A stretch of 64,000 bases of DNA, taken from assembly GCA_031308135.1 (NCBI GenBank), contig JAHLJT010009419.1, positions 66,337,723 through 66,401,722 of the forward strand. The letters run 5' to 3'. Source of the DNA: Acheta domesticus. Its lineage: Eukaryota; Arthropoda; Insecta; Orthoptera; Gryllidae. The notes under the pieces were generated by a model. That model was given only the letters and a program-made list of their open reading frames with translations, did no database searches and was not told the DNA's origin. This document shows positions 45,896 to 56,349 of this stretch, in pieces. Within the stretch, counting starts at the first letter, position 1; each line of letters opens with the position of its first letter. The translations under genes and the position numbers were made by a program.

Positions 45896-48800
45896 CTAGC
45901 AACAGATTAAGGAAAAGAAAATGAAATTCTGAAAGGAAGTAATAAGTTCATTCCATACTAGGTGGGTTCATTGTGAAAGGAGTGAAAAGATTTTCTCTCC
46001 TTTTTCAAGCTTTTATTAGTCTGTCAAATCAGCAAAATAGATTTTACTTGCATACTTTCATATCATATGTTGTGAAAACTTTTGTACACAGTACAGAATC
46101 CAGAGAATATAACTAACGTATGCACTAGTGTTCGCAACAACTTCTAAAAACCAAATTTTAGCCAAGACAGCTCAATAATCCAGTTCCTACAACACTTGAC
46201 AGCTTATCAGCACATTGCATCAATTTACAATACCCTTCAAGAAGCAGACAAAAGAAAGGCAACTAACAACAGTGGGCTAATGGCAGTAGCCTGAAAAAAA
46301 TTACGAGAACAAAAATATGTCAAGATAAATCACATTAAAAATAATTATAGGCCACATTCTTTTTCAGTGACATACATTTTTTCAGTGACATACATTTTTC
46401 CAGATTCCGTATAATCTGTTGTGTTGAGGTCTGTATTAAATCGCTCGGTCGTTGGCACATCAGTCCTCTCAGGAGGTGGCAACACAGAAGGAAGCACTGG
46501 CACCCAGTGGCTCTCACACAGCGAGCCTTCATTACATGATTCTCTCCCCCCCCTCCTACCGGTAAGATATGGGCCAGCGAAGGGCTCAGTGTGCCGATTT
46601 CCCAAGCGGTTTCTTTACACGCTCTGAGCATTTCAGAGGAAGTGGGCAGTAAATCAACAGAGTAAATTAGATGTACGCTTTTTGCAAGACATACACGTTT
46701 GGTGGACAGTTGCTGATTTTTATTTTCTCGCTACTGATTACGTAGTAGAGAGAAAGCTATGTGTTACTGCAGAAAAAAGCGGCTAATTTTCGGCAGAAAA
46801 TCTGGATAAATCCAGTAGCTAAATTTAGAAAAAAGTCCTCTAACATGTGTAGCCAGAATTCATGTTTTGAGGATCCTTGGTATCGAAACATCGATTGATC
46901 CCAAACATCTTTCTGTCTGTCCATCTGTGAACAACAGGCTCTGTGTAAACTGTTTAGCTAATTATGATTTAAATCTGGTTGTTGGATAGTGTGAAGGACG
47001 TTAAAGAGAAAGGTGTAGGTCTCATGTTCATTGTAAACTGATTATGAAGATAAAGATTTTTTTTTTCACTTAATGAAATTTGTTCCTTAAAAATAGATTA
47101 CTCAAATTTTCTAAACATTTTGGATGCTTTCCGTAAAAGTACAGATAAGAATGTACATGCTATTTGAGCACGAGTTTCTATTCATTTCTTTGCAATTATT
47201 TTGTGCAAGGCAATAATGCATAGTTTATTATTTTTAGAATTACATATTTTAAAACAAAATTGAGCAAAAAAAATAATTTCCTCTATTTTACACTTTTTTG
47301 ACCAGCCCCTAGAATGGCGTAAAATAGGAGTTTCATTGTACACTGTGATGACAATTTCTCAAGATGATGTAGTTCTCAAGAATTGTTAAAGTGGAGGAGA
47401 GACTGCACCTCAAGATACCCATATCTGCATCAGAGGGTTAGAAGAAAGTTGAACTAACTATTAAGTAGCATTAAAATAATTCATATCATATTATTAAAGA
47501 AAAGGTTAGCTAATCTTAAAAAAAGGATACAGTTCATCCTCATCTAGTAAAATATCCATTTCTTTTGCTGCTTTCTGGAACCATCCATGATTAGAATTAG
47601 TTCGCTTTGTTGTGTACTCAAGTTTGTCTATTTGCAAAGCCAACTGAACTCGAGATTTTGCAGCCAAAAATATATCATCATCAATTGGAAAATCAGGTAG
47701 GTCACGACCTGAAAGAAAAAAAAAAAGTGCAATTCATTAATAAGTTTTTGTTGCCATGGAAATTACTAGCCATTGAAAAAAAAGTAGTCAAACCTCTTCC
47801 CAGACTGTTGCATAAACGTAAATATGCAGGGGCTTCATCCGGCTCCATTATTAATACAGTAATTCCCTCCTTTTGAGCACGTGCTGTTCTCCCACTGCGG
47901 TGCACATAACTCTACAACACAATAGAATATCATGAAACAATGCTGCAATCAACATTAGTATGAAGTTAAAACATAAGTAACTGATAAACTTCACTTGTAT
48001 GACATCAAATTTCATACAGTGTTTTTTTTTCAACAACTAACACATTTAAGTATTTTGCTCAGTCTCTGTGGTTCTATATTCTGTACTTCTTTTTACAACA
48101 CTTACAGACTAGTATAAACTATTAAATAGTTATGACCTCCACAAATTTTCCAAACATTTGAAAAAGAAAAATCTTTTTTGACAGCTTTTGCATTTAAATT
48201 GTTTCTGCTTATTTTCATGAAGTAAACAGAAGTACAAGTATTTAAGAGAGTGAAATTGACCCTCCACAAATTTTGCTCTGCATTTAGATGTATAAAATAC
48301 AAAAAAATTAAAATGTGAAGGTTACATTAAATTTAAATGAAAAATAATAAAATGTATAACAAATGAATACATAAATTTGAAGGGGAAGGAAAAAATAACG
48401 TTGTACAGACTTGGTTAACACAACTTGTAACGTAAAATATTGTAACACACCTCAACAGTTCGTGGTACTTGATAGTGAATGACATGTTGCACATTAGGTA
48501 TATCCAATCCACGTGCTGCAACGTCAGTAGCTAATAATAAACCAGAAGGATCATCTCTAAAGCGTTCAAGGTTTTTCAGACGTTGCCGTTGCTGCATGTT
48601 TGCATGAATTGGATATGGATTACACTTCAGAATATCCAAGATCTGTGCAAGGCGACGCACACAAGTGATGCTATTGCAGAACACTAAAGTTCGTCCAGAG
48701 TGGCGAAGAAGAAAATAGTACAAATACTGATCTTTCTCAGTTAATGAGCAAATGATCCGAGCTTCACTTAGTGTCCCAGCAGTTCCTAAATAAAAATATA

Positions 48801-49776
48801 TTGGATGTTTATTAATAGGAAGTTATGGGTCCTTTTATGATGCGTGTAATATTCACATAATAGAATTTTACATACAACATTTTATTTAATTTTATGTAAA
48901 AATAATTTTTGGTGCAAGTAGATTTTTTTTGCCTAAAGTGTGTGTGTGTGTGTGACAGAGACAAGGTCAGCTAATTCTCATGAGATCATATATTTTTTTA
49001 CTCTTTCTTTTATTTAAACATATATACTTACTACAGAGAAAGTTATGTGTAAAATTATGAAGTACTAATTTCAAGATTGCAACGAAAACACATTAAGGGG
49101 TCCCAAGATTTTGAAAAAGGATTCTTTCCCCACAACATCCAACTTAGATCAAACATTTCTATTCTTGTCATGGGTCTGCAAGCATCTCTGTCAGAGAAAC
49201 GTGAAGTGTTCTTGGATTTTCTTTTTTATGTTTAGATTACAAGTTTTATTATACTACTGTGAGCAATGTTTTTGGTGTATTCATAAGATACATATTTATT
49301 TGATCTGTCTTAAGATTTCTGTTCCTGAGTATTTAAAAGTTTAAATACAACTATCAGTTTAGATTACTGTTCAGAAAAAAGGAAGATACCATACCTTTCT
49401 CATGAGTGATGTCCACAACTTTAGGATTTGTAATACCCAAGGAAGAAATTATTGTTTGCAGTTTCTGGGCTGGAGTTACTTGCGTTGGAGCCTTACGTTT
49501 GCCAAGATATTTTGGCGGCTCATGCACCATAGTCAATGTAGCAGAAAACACAAAGTTCTGCCGTTTTTGTTTCTTAAATTCATCACGATTGATACTCTGC
49601 AGAAGTATTTGCAATTCTTGAAAGTGTCCTTTTTCCAACATACGGTCCGTCTCATCAATAGCCAAGAAACTGCACAAAAATAAGCCTGTAAGCCACTACT
49701 TTTTGAACAATACTAAAAATATTTTTTTTAAAATGCCAGTTAACATAATTACTGCTTTCAAAATAATACCAAAATC

Positions 49777-49816
<40 letters not shown>

Positions 49817-52783
49817 TACAGAGGAATCTTGTTAGTACATTTTTCAAGGGACTGAAAATTTTGAATGTCGTACGTGGGGAAAACATGCTAACAACAAACA
49901 CTTAATTTATATCTACTTTTCACATTTCTGTCTGCGTTACAATAGAGAAAACATGGATACATCAATAGCACACTAGCATCCATGAGATTAACTAAATTAT
50001 TCATATATGACATAGAGTAAAACTAAATTACACCAAAAACCTTCAAAGTAATGCACATTAGCTCAATCGCCTAGCAGGCGTCACATGTTAAAAGCCACGA
50101 AACAGGAGTTACCTTGACTCGTTATGTTGTAGTTTGTTCATCCTTAAGCTGTGGGTGCAACGCATGACACCAAGCACGCTTGTGTGCCGTTTCACATAAG
50201 ATACAATGTTAAGCTATAACACGTGTTAAACAAATTGTGTGTGCAGGCGGCGATGCAGCTGACCTCATCAGCGTTAGGTTAACGTAAAGGTAAAGAAGCC
50301 TTTGCCTCTGAGGAAGGTTTTTCAACATAGTTGTTGGAATTTAATTTTTATAAACATACACCAAGATTTTTAGTAGTTTTGTAAGTGTGTTAAAAGACCT
50401 TATCTTTGACTACAGTGGAGAAAGTCAGCACAATTAGGGTAGTACAACATGGACACTTGGCATACAGGTAATGGCAATTTGAGTGATTAGTGTTTACCTG
50501 ATGTCATCGATATTTTTCAAATGTGGATTTCCACTCTCAATCAATTCCCACAAGCGACCTGGTGTGGCCACGACAATTTCTGGTCTTTTTTTCAGTAACC
50601 GTTCTTGCTTTTGAGAAGCTAGGCCTCCTACGACAACTGCAATCTAGAAGCAAAATAACGCCATACATGCATGTTCTCGAAACTATGATGAAGAGATAAG
50701 TAAAACACTGACATAAGAGACCAGAGGGATGGAAAGAACTTCAATGAAGTCTACGATGGCAAGATCAGAAACAGTGACTACAGACTCACTTGAACAGAAC
50801 AGATAAAAAACTATTAATAACAATCTTCTTCTTAAAATGCAATTGAAGGGAACAAGCAGATTTATGATGCTTAAATCTTAATACAGAGTCAATATTATTT
50901 AGTCTTGTTTTAATTTGTTGGACTTACTTTTATACCTGTGTACTTTGCTACAGCAACCAAGTGATTATGCACTTGTATAGCAAGCTCTCTTGTTGGAGTT
51001 AAAATCAAGGCATACAATTTTCCTCCAGATGTATCAGATTCTCCATTCACAGAATCAATATTCTCTGTGTCAGTTTCAACAGCTGTTGGTATATTTGAAT
51101 TGACATTATCATTTTCTATTTCTTCTCCATCTGTTTCACCAGTTTTGCTTTTCCCTACATCTGTTCAATTAACATACAAGTTCAAAATATGAAAGTCACT
51201 GCTACATAATCTAATAAATTCACAACATACATCTAAAATGAAAATTAATAGTATTTCACTTACAAGCTTTTTTCTTCTGTTGAAGAATTCCATAAATAAT
51301 TGGTATACCAAATGCCAAAGTTTTTCCACTGCCTGTTTCAGCAGCTCCAAGAATGTCTCTCCGGCCCATTATTGCAGCAGGCAACGTCATCTCCTGAAAA
51401 TTTTATTCAAACACATTTACTGACAATTGTTCCTTTAGTTGTCCTGCATTCACCTTTAAATGCAGGACAACTAATGGTACATTGTCAAACAATCTATCAT
51501 AAATGCTTAACAGCTGTCACTTATTTGCAATGTTCATTTCTGGCAGAAAACCCACTGCTTTTTAGTGCAACAGTAGCCTATGTAGGTATGTTCGGTTATC
51601 CAAATGATCATATATCCGAACTACACCTGGTCCCAATTAGTTTGGATAATCGATGTCCTACTGTATCCCCTATTCCTCTTTCCAACCTGTAAGAGCAAAC
51701 TTTAAGTGTGCACTCTTTCTGATTTTTGCAAATATTATGAAAAGGATGTAGATGTCCTTCAAAGAACATTCAACATTTCTTGAACCACAAAAATTTTTTC
51801 ATAAGTGCTTTTAAATTCATTTCAGTATTATGCATTGAGAAATTTCAGATCAAAAGAGTTACTGAAGTTTGCCAGGAGTATGCTACAACGCTTCTGATTA
51901 CAGCTACCCATTGCAATAATTGTGATAGCAATGGTGATCAAAATGTACATGTCAGGATAGGATGGAGCCAGTTGAGGCAAGACATGAGCCAGGGTGAAGA
52001 TACACTATAATTCATCCTTTCATAGAATTCATACCTTTTTCCGTCTAATAGATAAATGTGATAAATATCCAAAATTACAAGGGTATTTCTGGAAGTATTT
52101 TAATAAATGTTGGGGATAATCTATTAATATTACCTGAATTGGTGTAGGTTTTTTGAATCCAAGCTTAGAGAGGGCTTTCAAAATTGGCAATGGAACCTTC
52201 CATGCACTCCACGCTTCCATTCCAACAGGCACAATACTACCACTGTCCTCGTCATGATCATTAGAACTCTCTGAACCACTTGACGCAATACTCATTGTGT
52301 TGTTAACAATATTCTTCTTTCCTTTACTTTTTTGGGAGTCTGTCTTTAAGGTGAATTTTTTAGGATGTTTTGGAAGCTTGACAGTATCTTTCGTCTTTTT
52401 TGTTTTTGAAGAAAGATCTTTCTTTGGAAAGTTGTTTTGGCTTTTTTCTTGATCTGTTACTATCCATAGTCCAGAGTTATCTTTTTTCACTTTTCTAGAG
52501 GACTTGTCTACTGTCTTAGCATTATCTTCTTTGTGCAGTTTCTCAACACAGTCAACCTAAATGAAAAGATAAATTATATCACCAAATTTATTAGTCAATA
52601 TTGTAACCATTATTTAAGCCAGCATACCTTTCTTTTCTTGGGTGGTAGTCCTGAAGCTATTATTTCATTACTATCTATGCTGTAATCACATAATTCTTCA
52701 ATTCCTATTAGTCCGTCGGCGGCACCGAAAAACGAATTCGGTAACTCGACTGGTTTCCAGTCCAATTTTCTTTTCTTGCCCAT
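45676..52783 (-). CDS. Ddx24: DDX24-type DEAD-box RNA helicase, 10 coding exons
   Basis: Coding exons from the 5' end: 52783-52628, 52556-52134, 51393-51264, 51160-50928, 50643-50498, 49669-49395, 48785-48451, 47911-47794, 47708-47531, 45895-45676. Sum 2214 nt, open throughout, 737 aa. Motifs: Q motif PTPIQ (about 189-193), motif I AETGSGKT (211-218), Ia PTRELA (292-297), GG (320-321), Ib TPGR (341-344), II DETD (368-371), III SAT (405-407), [11 protein letters not shown] (540-549), [10 protein letters not shown] (570-577). The N-terminal [10 protein letters not shown] and a Lys-rich 60-160 region match DDX24 (human IVCFEELTDYQL-like), as does the insertion between motifs I and Ia. Known of the family: an ATP-dependent helicase of the nucleolus involved in pre-rRNA processing. 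The Thr in motif II is odd. It lies tail-to-tail with dystrobrevin. Confidence 0.95.
46810..46910 (+). repeat. Dispersed repeat, left copy
   Basis: Shares TAAATTTAGAAAAAAGTCC-type start, TGTAGCCAGAAT, and CCTTGGTATCGAAA with 53370-53475 in the same orientation. Class unknown. It lies in the last DDX24 intron. Confidence 0.6.
47531..47708 (-). CDS. Ddx24: DDX24 coding exon 9
   Basis: Codes aa 606-664: [20 protein letters not shown] then [18 protein letters not shown], matching the DDX24 segment after motif VI. The donor CT|GTATCC is weak. Without splicing, translation would stop about seven codons on, giving a protein without the basic C-terminal tail. Confidence 0.88.
47794..47911 (-). CDS. 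Ddx24: DDX24 coding exon 8 (motif VI)
   Basis: Codes aa 567-605: [20 protein letters not shown], with the arginine-finger motif HRSGRTAR. Acceptor TTGTAG, donor AAGAG|GTTTGA; the GTTTGA donor is weak, but the next exon continues the family sequence in frame. Confidence 0.93.
48451..48785 (-). CDS. Ddx24: DDX24 coding exon 7 (helicase C domain, motifs IV-V)
   Basis: Codes aa 455-566: [20 protein letters not shown], then [15 protein letters not shown] and [12 protein letters not shown]. Acceptor ATTTAG, donor TTGAG|GTGTGT. Confidence 0.96.
49395..49669 (-). CDS. Ddx24: DDX24 coding exon 6 (motifs II and III)
   Basis: Codes aa 363-454: [19 protein letters not shown] with motif II as DETD, then [13 protein letters not shown] with motif III SAT. 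The usual DEAD alanine is threonine (codon ACG). Acceptor TTTGTGCAG, donor AAAG|GTATGG. Confidence 0.94.
49776..49812 (+). repeat. (ATA)n microsatellite
   Basis: About eleven ATA units in a DDX24 intron. Confidence 0.95.
50498..50643 (-). CDS. Ddx24: DDX24 coding exon 5 (GG and TPGR motifs)
   Basis: Codes aa 315-362: [19 protein letters not shown] then [15 protein letters not shown]. Acceptor TTCTAG, donor TCAG|GTAAAC. Confidence 0.94.
50928..51160 (-). CDS. Ddx24: DDX24 coding exon 4 (DDX24 insert and motif Ia)
   Basis: Codes aa 237-314. A Glu/Asp/Ser-rich insert of about 45 residues, typical of DDX24, precedes [15 protein letters not shown] and ends KYTGIK. The donor is the GTAAGT at 50927-50922, not the earlier GT at 50935, because only the former keeps the frame into exon 5. 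Confidence 0.93.
51264..51393 (-). CDS. Ddx24: DDX24 coding exon 3 (motif I, Walker A)
   Basis: Codes aa 194-236: [19 protein letters not shown] then [13 protein letters not shown], binding the ATP phosphates through Lys217 and Thr218. Acceptor TTTTCAG, donor GCTT|GTAAGT. Confidence 0.96.
52134..52556 (-). CDS. Ddx24: DDX24 coding exon 2 (Lys-rich region and Q motif)
   Basis: Codes aa 53-193. A highly charged Lys/Ser-rich stretch, likely nuclear/nucleolar targeting, is followed by [20 protein letters not shown] and GFKKPTPIQ, the Q motif. Acceptor ATTTAG, donor TTCAG|GTAATA, phase 0. Confidence 0.94.
52628..52783 (-). CDS. Ddx24: DDX24 coding exon 1 (start codon)
   Basis: Codes aa 1-52: [20 protein letters not shown], then [11 protein letters not shown] and a basic end PPKKRK. 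Start ATG at 52783-52781; no longer in-frame extension is supported. Donor AAAG|GTATGC. The FEEL.DY-like block is a DDX24 signature. Confidence 0.9.
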
Positions 52784-53109
52784 TATTGGAGCTTGAAAAT
52801 CACAATGAAATTAACACATGCACCTTATACGCCGGATTTTACTTTAAAAACGAAGAGAGTAAGTAAATCACAATTCCATTCTCATAATTCGTTTATTGTA
52901 AAAGAGTGGACGGCATTAACCAGTTATTACGGGCATATGAAATTGAAGTTCACAATTATGCCCCAACCTACACTATTGCATACACAGCAATGCACAAATT
53001 AAGAAATAAGGCAGTGACACACTATACCAGCTACACACGTGCACATGTGCGCACTCGCTAGCGCATGCTGGCTACTCCGACTTAATTATAGTGATTTCTG
53101 ACGTTCAAT
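52784..53109 (-). promoter_or_regulatory. Probable DDX24 promoter region
   Basis: DNA immediately upstream of the start codon. It has CACACGTGCACATGTGCGCA and TAGCGCATGCTGG near 53032-53068, which resemble E-box and NRF-1-type sites. The transcription start was not determined. Confidence 0.35.
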
Positions 53110-53198
53110 CAGCTGGGCGCGGGTATCCAATCGGGAGCATTGTTACGACTTCAGTTTTGGTATTGAAGCTCCTGATTGGATAACCATGTTCCAGCTGG
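53110..53198. repeat. Foldback hairpin upstream of DDX24
   Basis: CAGCTGG...TATCCAATCGGGAGC pairs with GCTCCTGATTGGATA...CCAGCTGG across a short loop, with few mismatches. The TATCCAATC.GGAGC core resembles CATCCAGTCGGGAGC in the MITE at 54247, so the two may be related. Confidence 0.7.
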
Positions 53199-53369
53199 TC
53201 ATACCTGGAAGCATGGCGTAAGGAAATTTTTTCTTACACCATGCATGGAAGTAATCGTGGAAACAATTGTTGCAGCGAGTTATTGCAATAAGTGGCCGTA
53301 ATTCATATTTATGAATTATTGATAATTGACATAGAGTTATGTATTTCCCAACTGGCACGAAAGATCATA

Positions 53370-53475
53370 AATCCAATTTCTAAATTAAGAAAAAAAAATC
53401 TCCTAACACGTGATGTAGCCAGAATCCCTGATTTTTGGGTCCTTGATACCGAAAAACCAATTGAAATCCAAAACA
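53370..53475 (+). repeat. Dispersed repeat, right copy
   Basis: Second copy of the 46.8-kb repeat, with GATGTAGCCAGAATCCC and GGTCCTTGATACCGAAAAA. The two copies flank most of DDX24. Confidence 0.6.
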
Positions 53476-54246
53476 AAGTTTTTGTCAAAAATGACTTACT
53501 TAAGAGCGGGAATATATTTTCAGCAAACGCGGATGTTTATAACACACGACGTAGTGACCATATTCATCAGCAGTGGCATAGTGTCAGGGGACGCTGAGAT
53601 GCTGAGCATTCCCGAATATAATATTAATAAAGAATCCTAAATACTGTATTGATAATCTTACAAGTGCTCTGTTGAGCAAAACACGTTTTTTATTAATTTT
53701 AAATTGATTTCCTCGACGGGTTGTTGAAGCTGGCCTGTGATTGCTTTGAAGCTAAAATGCTTCTAGCGTCTGCCGTGAGGTTGCGACGAGCAATGACGCA
53801 TGTTCAGATGGCAAGGTTCCCCTCACCCCTCTTCACCCCTGGCCCAGAGAAACCCGACCTTTACGCTAGCATCCACTGCGGAAAGAGGCTAATTTGAGCA
53901 AGTTACTCGTTTGTGCATGAGAGCGCAGCACACTTCAGGCGATCTGTAAATTATCTCTCTCTCACTCGGGAGTCCCCGCTTGGTCATGGGCACAAACTGT
54001 AGAAATAATGCCTGTCTACTATTTCTTAATTAATATCCAAGAAATTGTATTATTCCTTAAATAGATTACATATTATTTTAGTCTGCAATGTATAAATTAA
54101 CAAGTGCTCTCATTGCCATTCGCGTATTAGAATTAAAACTGAGCCATTGTAAAATTTACTTTCAAGCAATTACACAGCAGTCCTGACTGCTGTGAGGATT
54201 TTGTGGGAAGCACCTGCACCGTCGTAAACAATTGAGATCGTGGAAG
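53476..54246. other. No feature recognised
   Basis: Mixed-composition DNA; no gene or defined repeat could be supported. Confidence 0.5.
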
Positions 54247-54423
54247 TATACTGCGATTATCTTAACTTTGCCCCTGACAGAAATAAGCTGTTGATGCTTT
54301 CATCCAGTCGGGAGCTTGTACGTCACCGTAGTGACGTCACTGTAGCGACATTTAAGTTTCCGATTGGATGGCAGCAAAACAGCTGATTCCTGTCAGGGGC
54401 ACAATTTAAAAAATCGCAGTATA
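54247..54423. mobile_element. Foldback MITE, 177 bp
   Basis: The two halves are inverted copies: TATACTGCGATTATCTTAAC and GCCCCTGACAGAAATAAGCTG on the left pair with ATCGCAGTATA and CAGCTGATTCCTGTCAGGGGC on the right, meeting at ACGTCACCGTAGTGACGTCA. Ends are TATACTGCGATT. A TA target site is possible. Confidence 0.85.
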
Positions 54424-55582
54424 GTTCAAGTGTATCTGCCTTGTATAAGTATGGCACGTGTACCTGTTCAACGTCATACACAAATCTTATGCAATTTTAG
54501 AGGTTAATTTCTCACGTTCGAAACATCCCATTGGTATGGCACTTACAGATGAGCCTTCTAGACATTAAAATCAAATGAAAAATATTTGTCTCAGATGTGT
54601 ACCTATTATACAAGGATTAGTGACAAATTTGACATTTTTGAACCAGTATAGAGAATTTGGCGTGTATTTAGAGACACCGCAACGGTATGGCGTGGTCATA
54701 ATCGACAATGAAAAATAATTTTCTTCCATAAGACCACAAAAATAGCTTTGAGCTCGTTATCCAAGCGGGCATAAAAAAATGACACTTTCAATTCAGTATG
54801 GCGGACAGTTCGAGACGCCACTTCGGTATGGCATGAAACTCCTTCACACTTTGGCTAACGAACAATATACAACTAGAATTAGCTGTGTACTCATTCTCCA
54901 ATGGCCGACTTTTTTTCGACATACTTAAAAAATTGCGCAGCGCAACCCCGATACCTACAGGCCGCCATACTTGCATTTCCTTGTTCCTCATAGCACTAGC
55001 TAACTTCTCAAAAAGTTTTAGCTTTGAGCTTATCATACGTCGATTTTCTTGCTGGCTCCCGGTCTAACTGTAATGTCTCCAAATTAAGAACTCGCTTATA
55101 TACACGCTCTGCATTGTTTATGGATCATGATACTTTGGGAACACGTTGTTCGTACGAATGAACAAAATCCAATTTCCAGGTTCTCAGGTCGAAGAGCTTC
55201 TGAAGAATTGCATTGTCGCCTATGAGAGGAGAGAGAGCTCAAGAGTTTAATACGCCCACCAAATAATGGGAAACATTTAAAGTCTTTGGTGTATTTGACT
55301 GGTATACATGATGGTTCGAATGCGTTCACGCTCTGTGGCAGAATAAGACTGTTCGTTTTGACCGTTTTTATCATACGGCAAGTATACAGCGAGAATGACA
55401 TCAACCATTAATGGACTGTAAATATCGTCATGTTCCACATAATTTACTTCGTAATTTCATACATACCACATAATTTTATTTCCTCAATCAGCTGTATACG
55501 TAAAGAAAATTAATACAAATAAACGAATTACAATATACGTTCTGTGATAAAGTTTGTGCTGGGTTTTCGACTATTCGATTAC
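54424..55582. other. No feature recognised
   Basis: AT-rich intergenic DNA without supported features. Confidence 0.5.
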
Positions 55583-56324
55583 ACTGCTCAACAAAAAAAT
55601 AACGTTTTTTTTCACTAGTCCAGGATTTTGCAACGAATTTACAGTAAATCGGGTAAGCTGAATCCAGATATGTCATTAGTTTTGCTGAGTTGGCTCTAGT
55701 TTTTGAGCTATGAACATTGTAATGAATGATACTATCACAAAACTCACAGCATATAAAGCAAATATCTAGCTTTATACAGTCACTGTTGTTTTCTTTTTAA
55801 ACATTGAATATCGCATTATTTTCAAGATACTTTAATTGAGTTTCGTTTTATTAATACATTTTCTTTTGTTACAAAATAATGAGTTCTTCAGGAAGACCTT
55901 GTTTGAACGACTTTATTGTATTTGACTACATTTGTGGGGAATTTACGCTACAAAAACAGAAAAGAAATATTACAAACTTTGTAGAAAAGTGTATGAAGCA
56001 TATTTTGGCATAAAAGGATATCATACAATGTTTAGTGATTCTTTGCAGGATGTAAATATAAATCTATTGACTATATTAATATTGAATATTTAAAGAGTTC
56101 AATTTTGTATAAATAGGCATATCTAGTTACCTTTAGTTCAAGTTTTACGCAATTTACGAATAGCCCGTACTCAATAAAATAAAATAATATTTTTCGATGT
56201 GATTTTCATTACCTCAAAAACTAGAGCCAATCTACCAAACCCAATGCCATATTTTGAATCTGTGCATTAAACATACCCTAAAATGGCTTTAAATTGTTTG
56301 GCAAGAAAATGAGTGTTTACCAGT
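55583..56324. mobile_element. Probable inverted-repeat element, 0.74 kb
   Basis: A perfect 18-bp inverted pair, TTGGCTCTAGTTTTTGAG at 55690-55707 and its complement at 56213-56230, lies inside longer, weaker arms. Outer ends ACTGCTCAACA and, from the other strand, ACTGGTAAACA are similar. No coding content. It abuts the next element. Confidence 0.5.
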
Positions 56325-56349
56325 TTTATGTATTTCCAAGCGCACTAAC

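Noticed and set aside
46335..46631. Overlapping minus-strand frames in a GC-rich patch
   Set aside because: No recognisable protein; the patch includes a duplicated TTTTTCAGTGACATACAT and is probably repeat DNA inside the last DDX24 intron.
47607..49683. Plus-strand open frames over DDX24
   Set aside because: Antisense shadows of the helicase exons.
50928..50936. DDX24 exon 4 donor at the first GT (50935)
   Set aside because: It breaks the frame into exon 5; the GTAAGT at 50927 restores TGIK-IAVVVGG.
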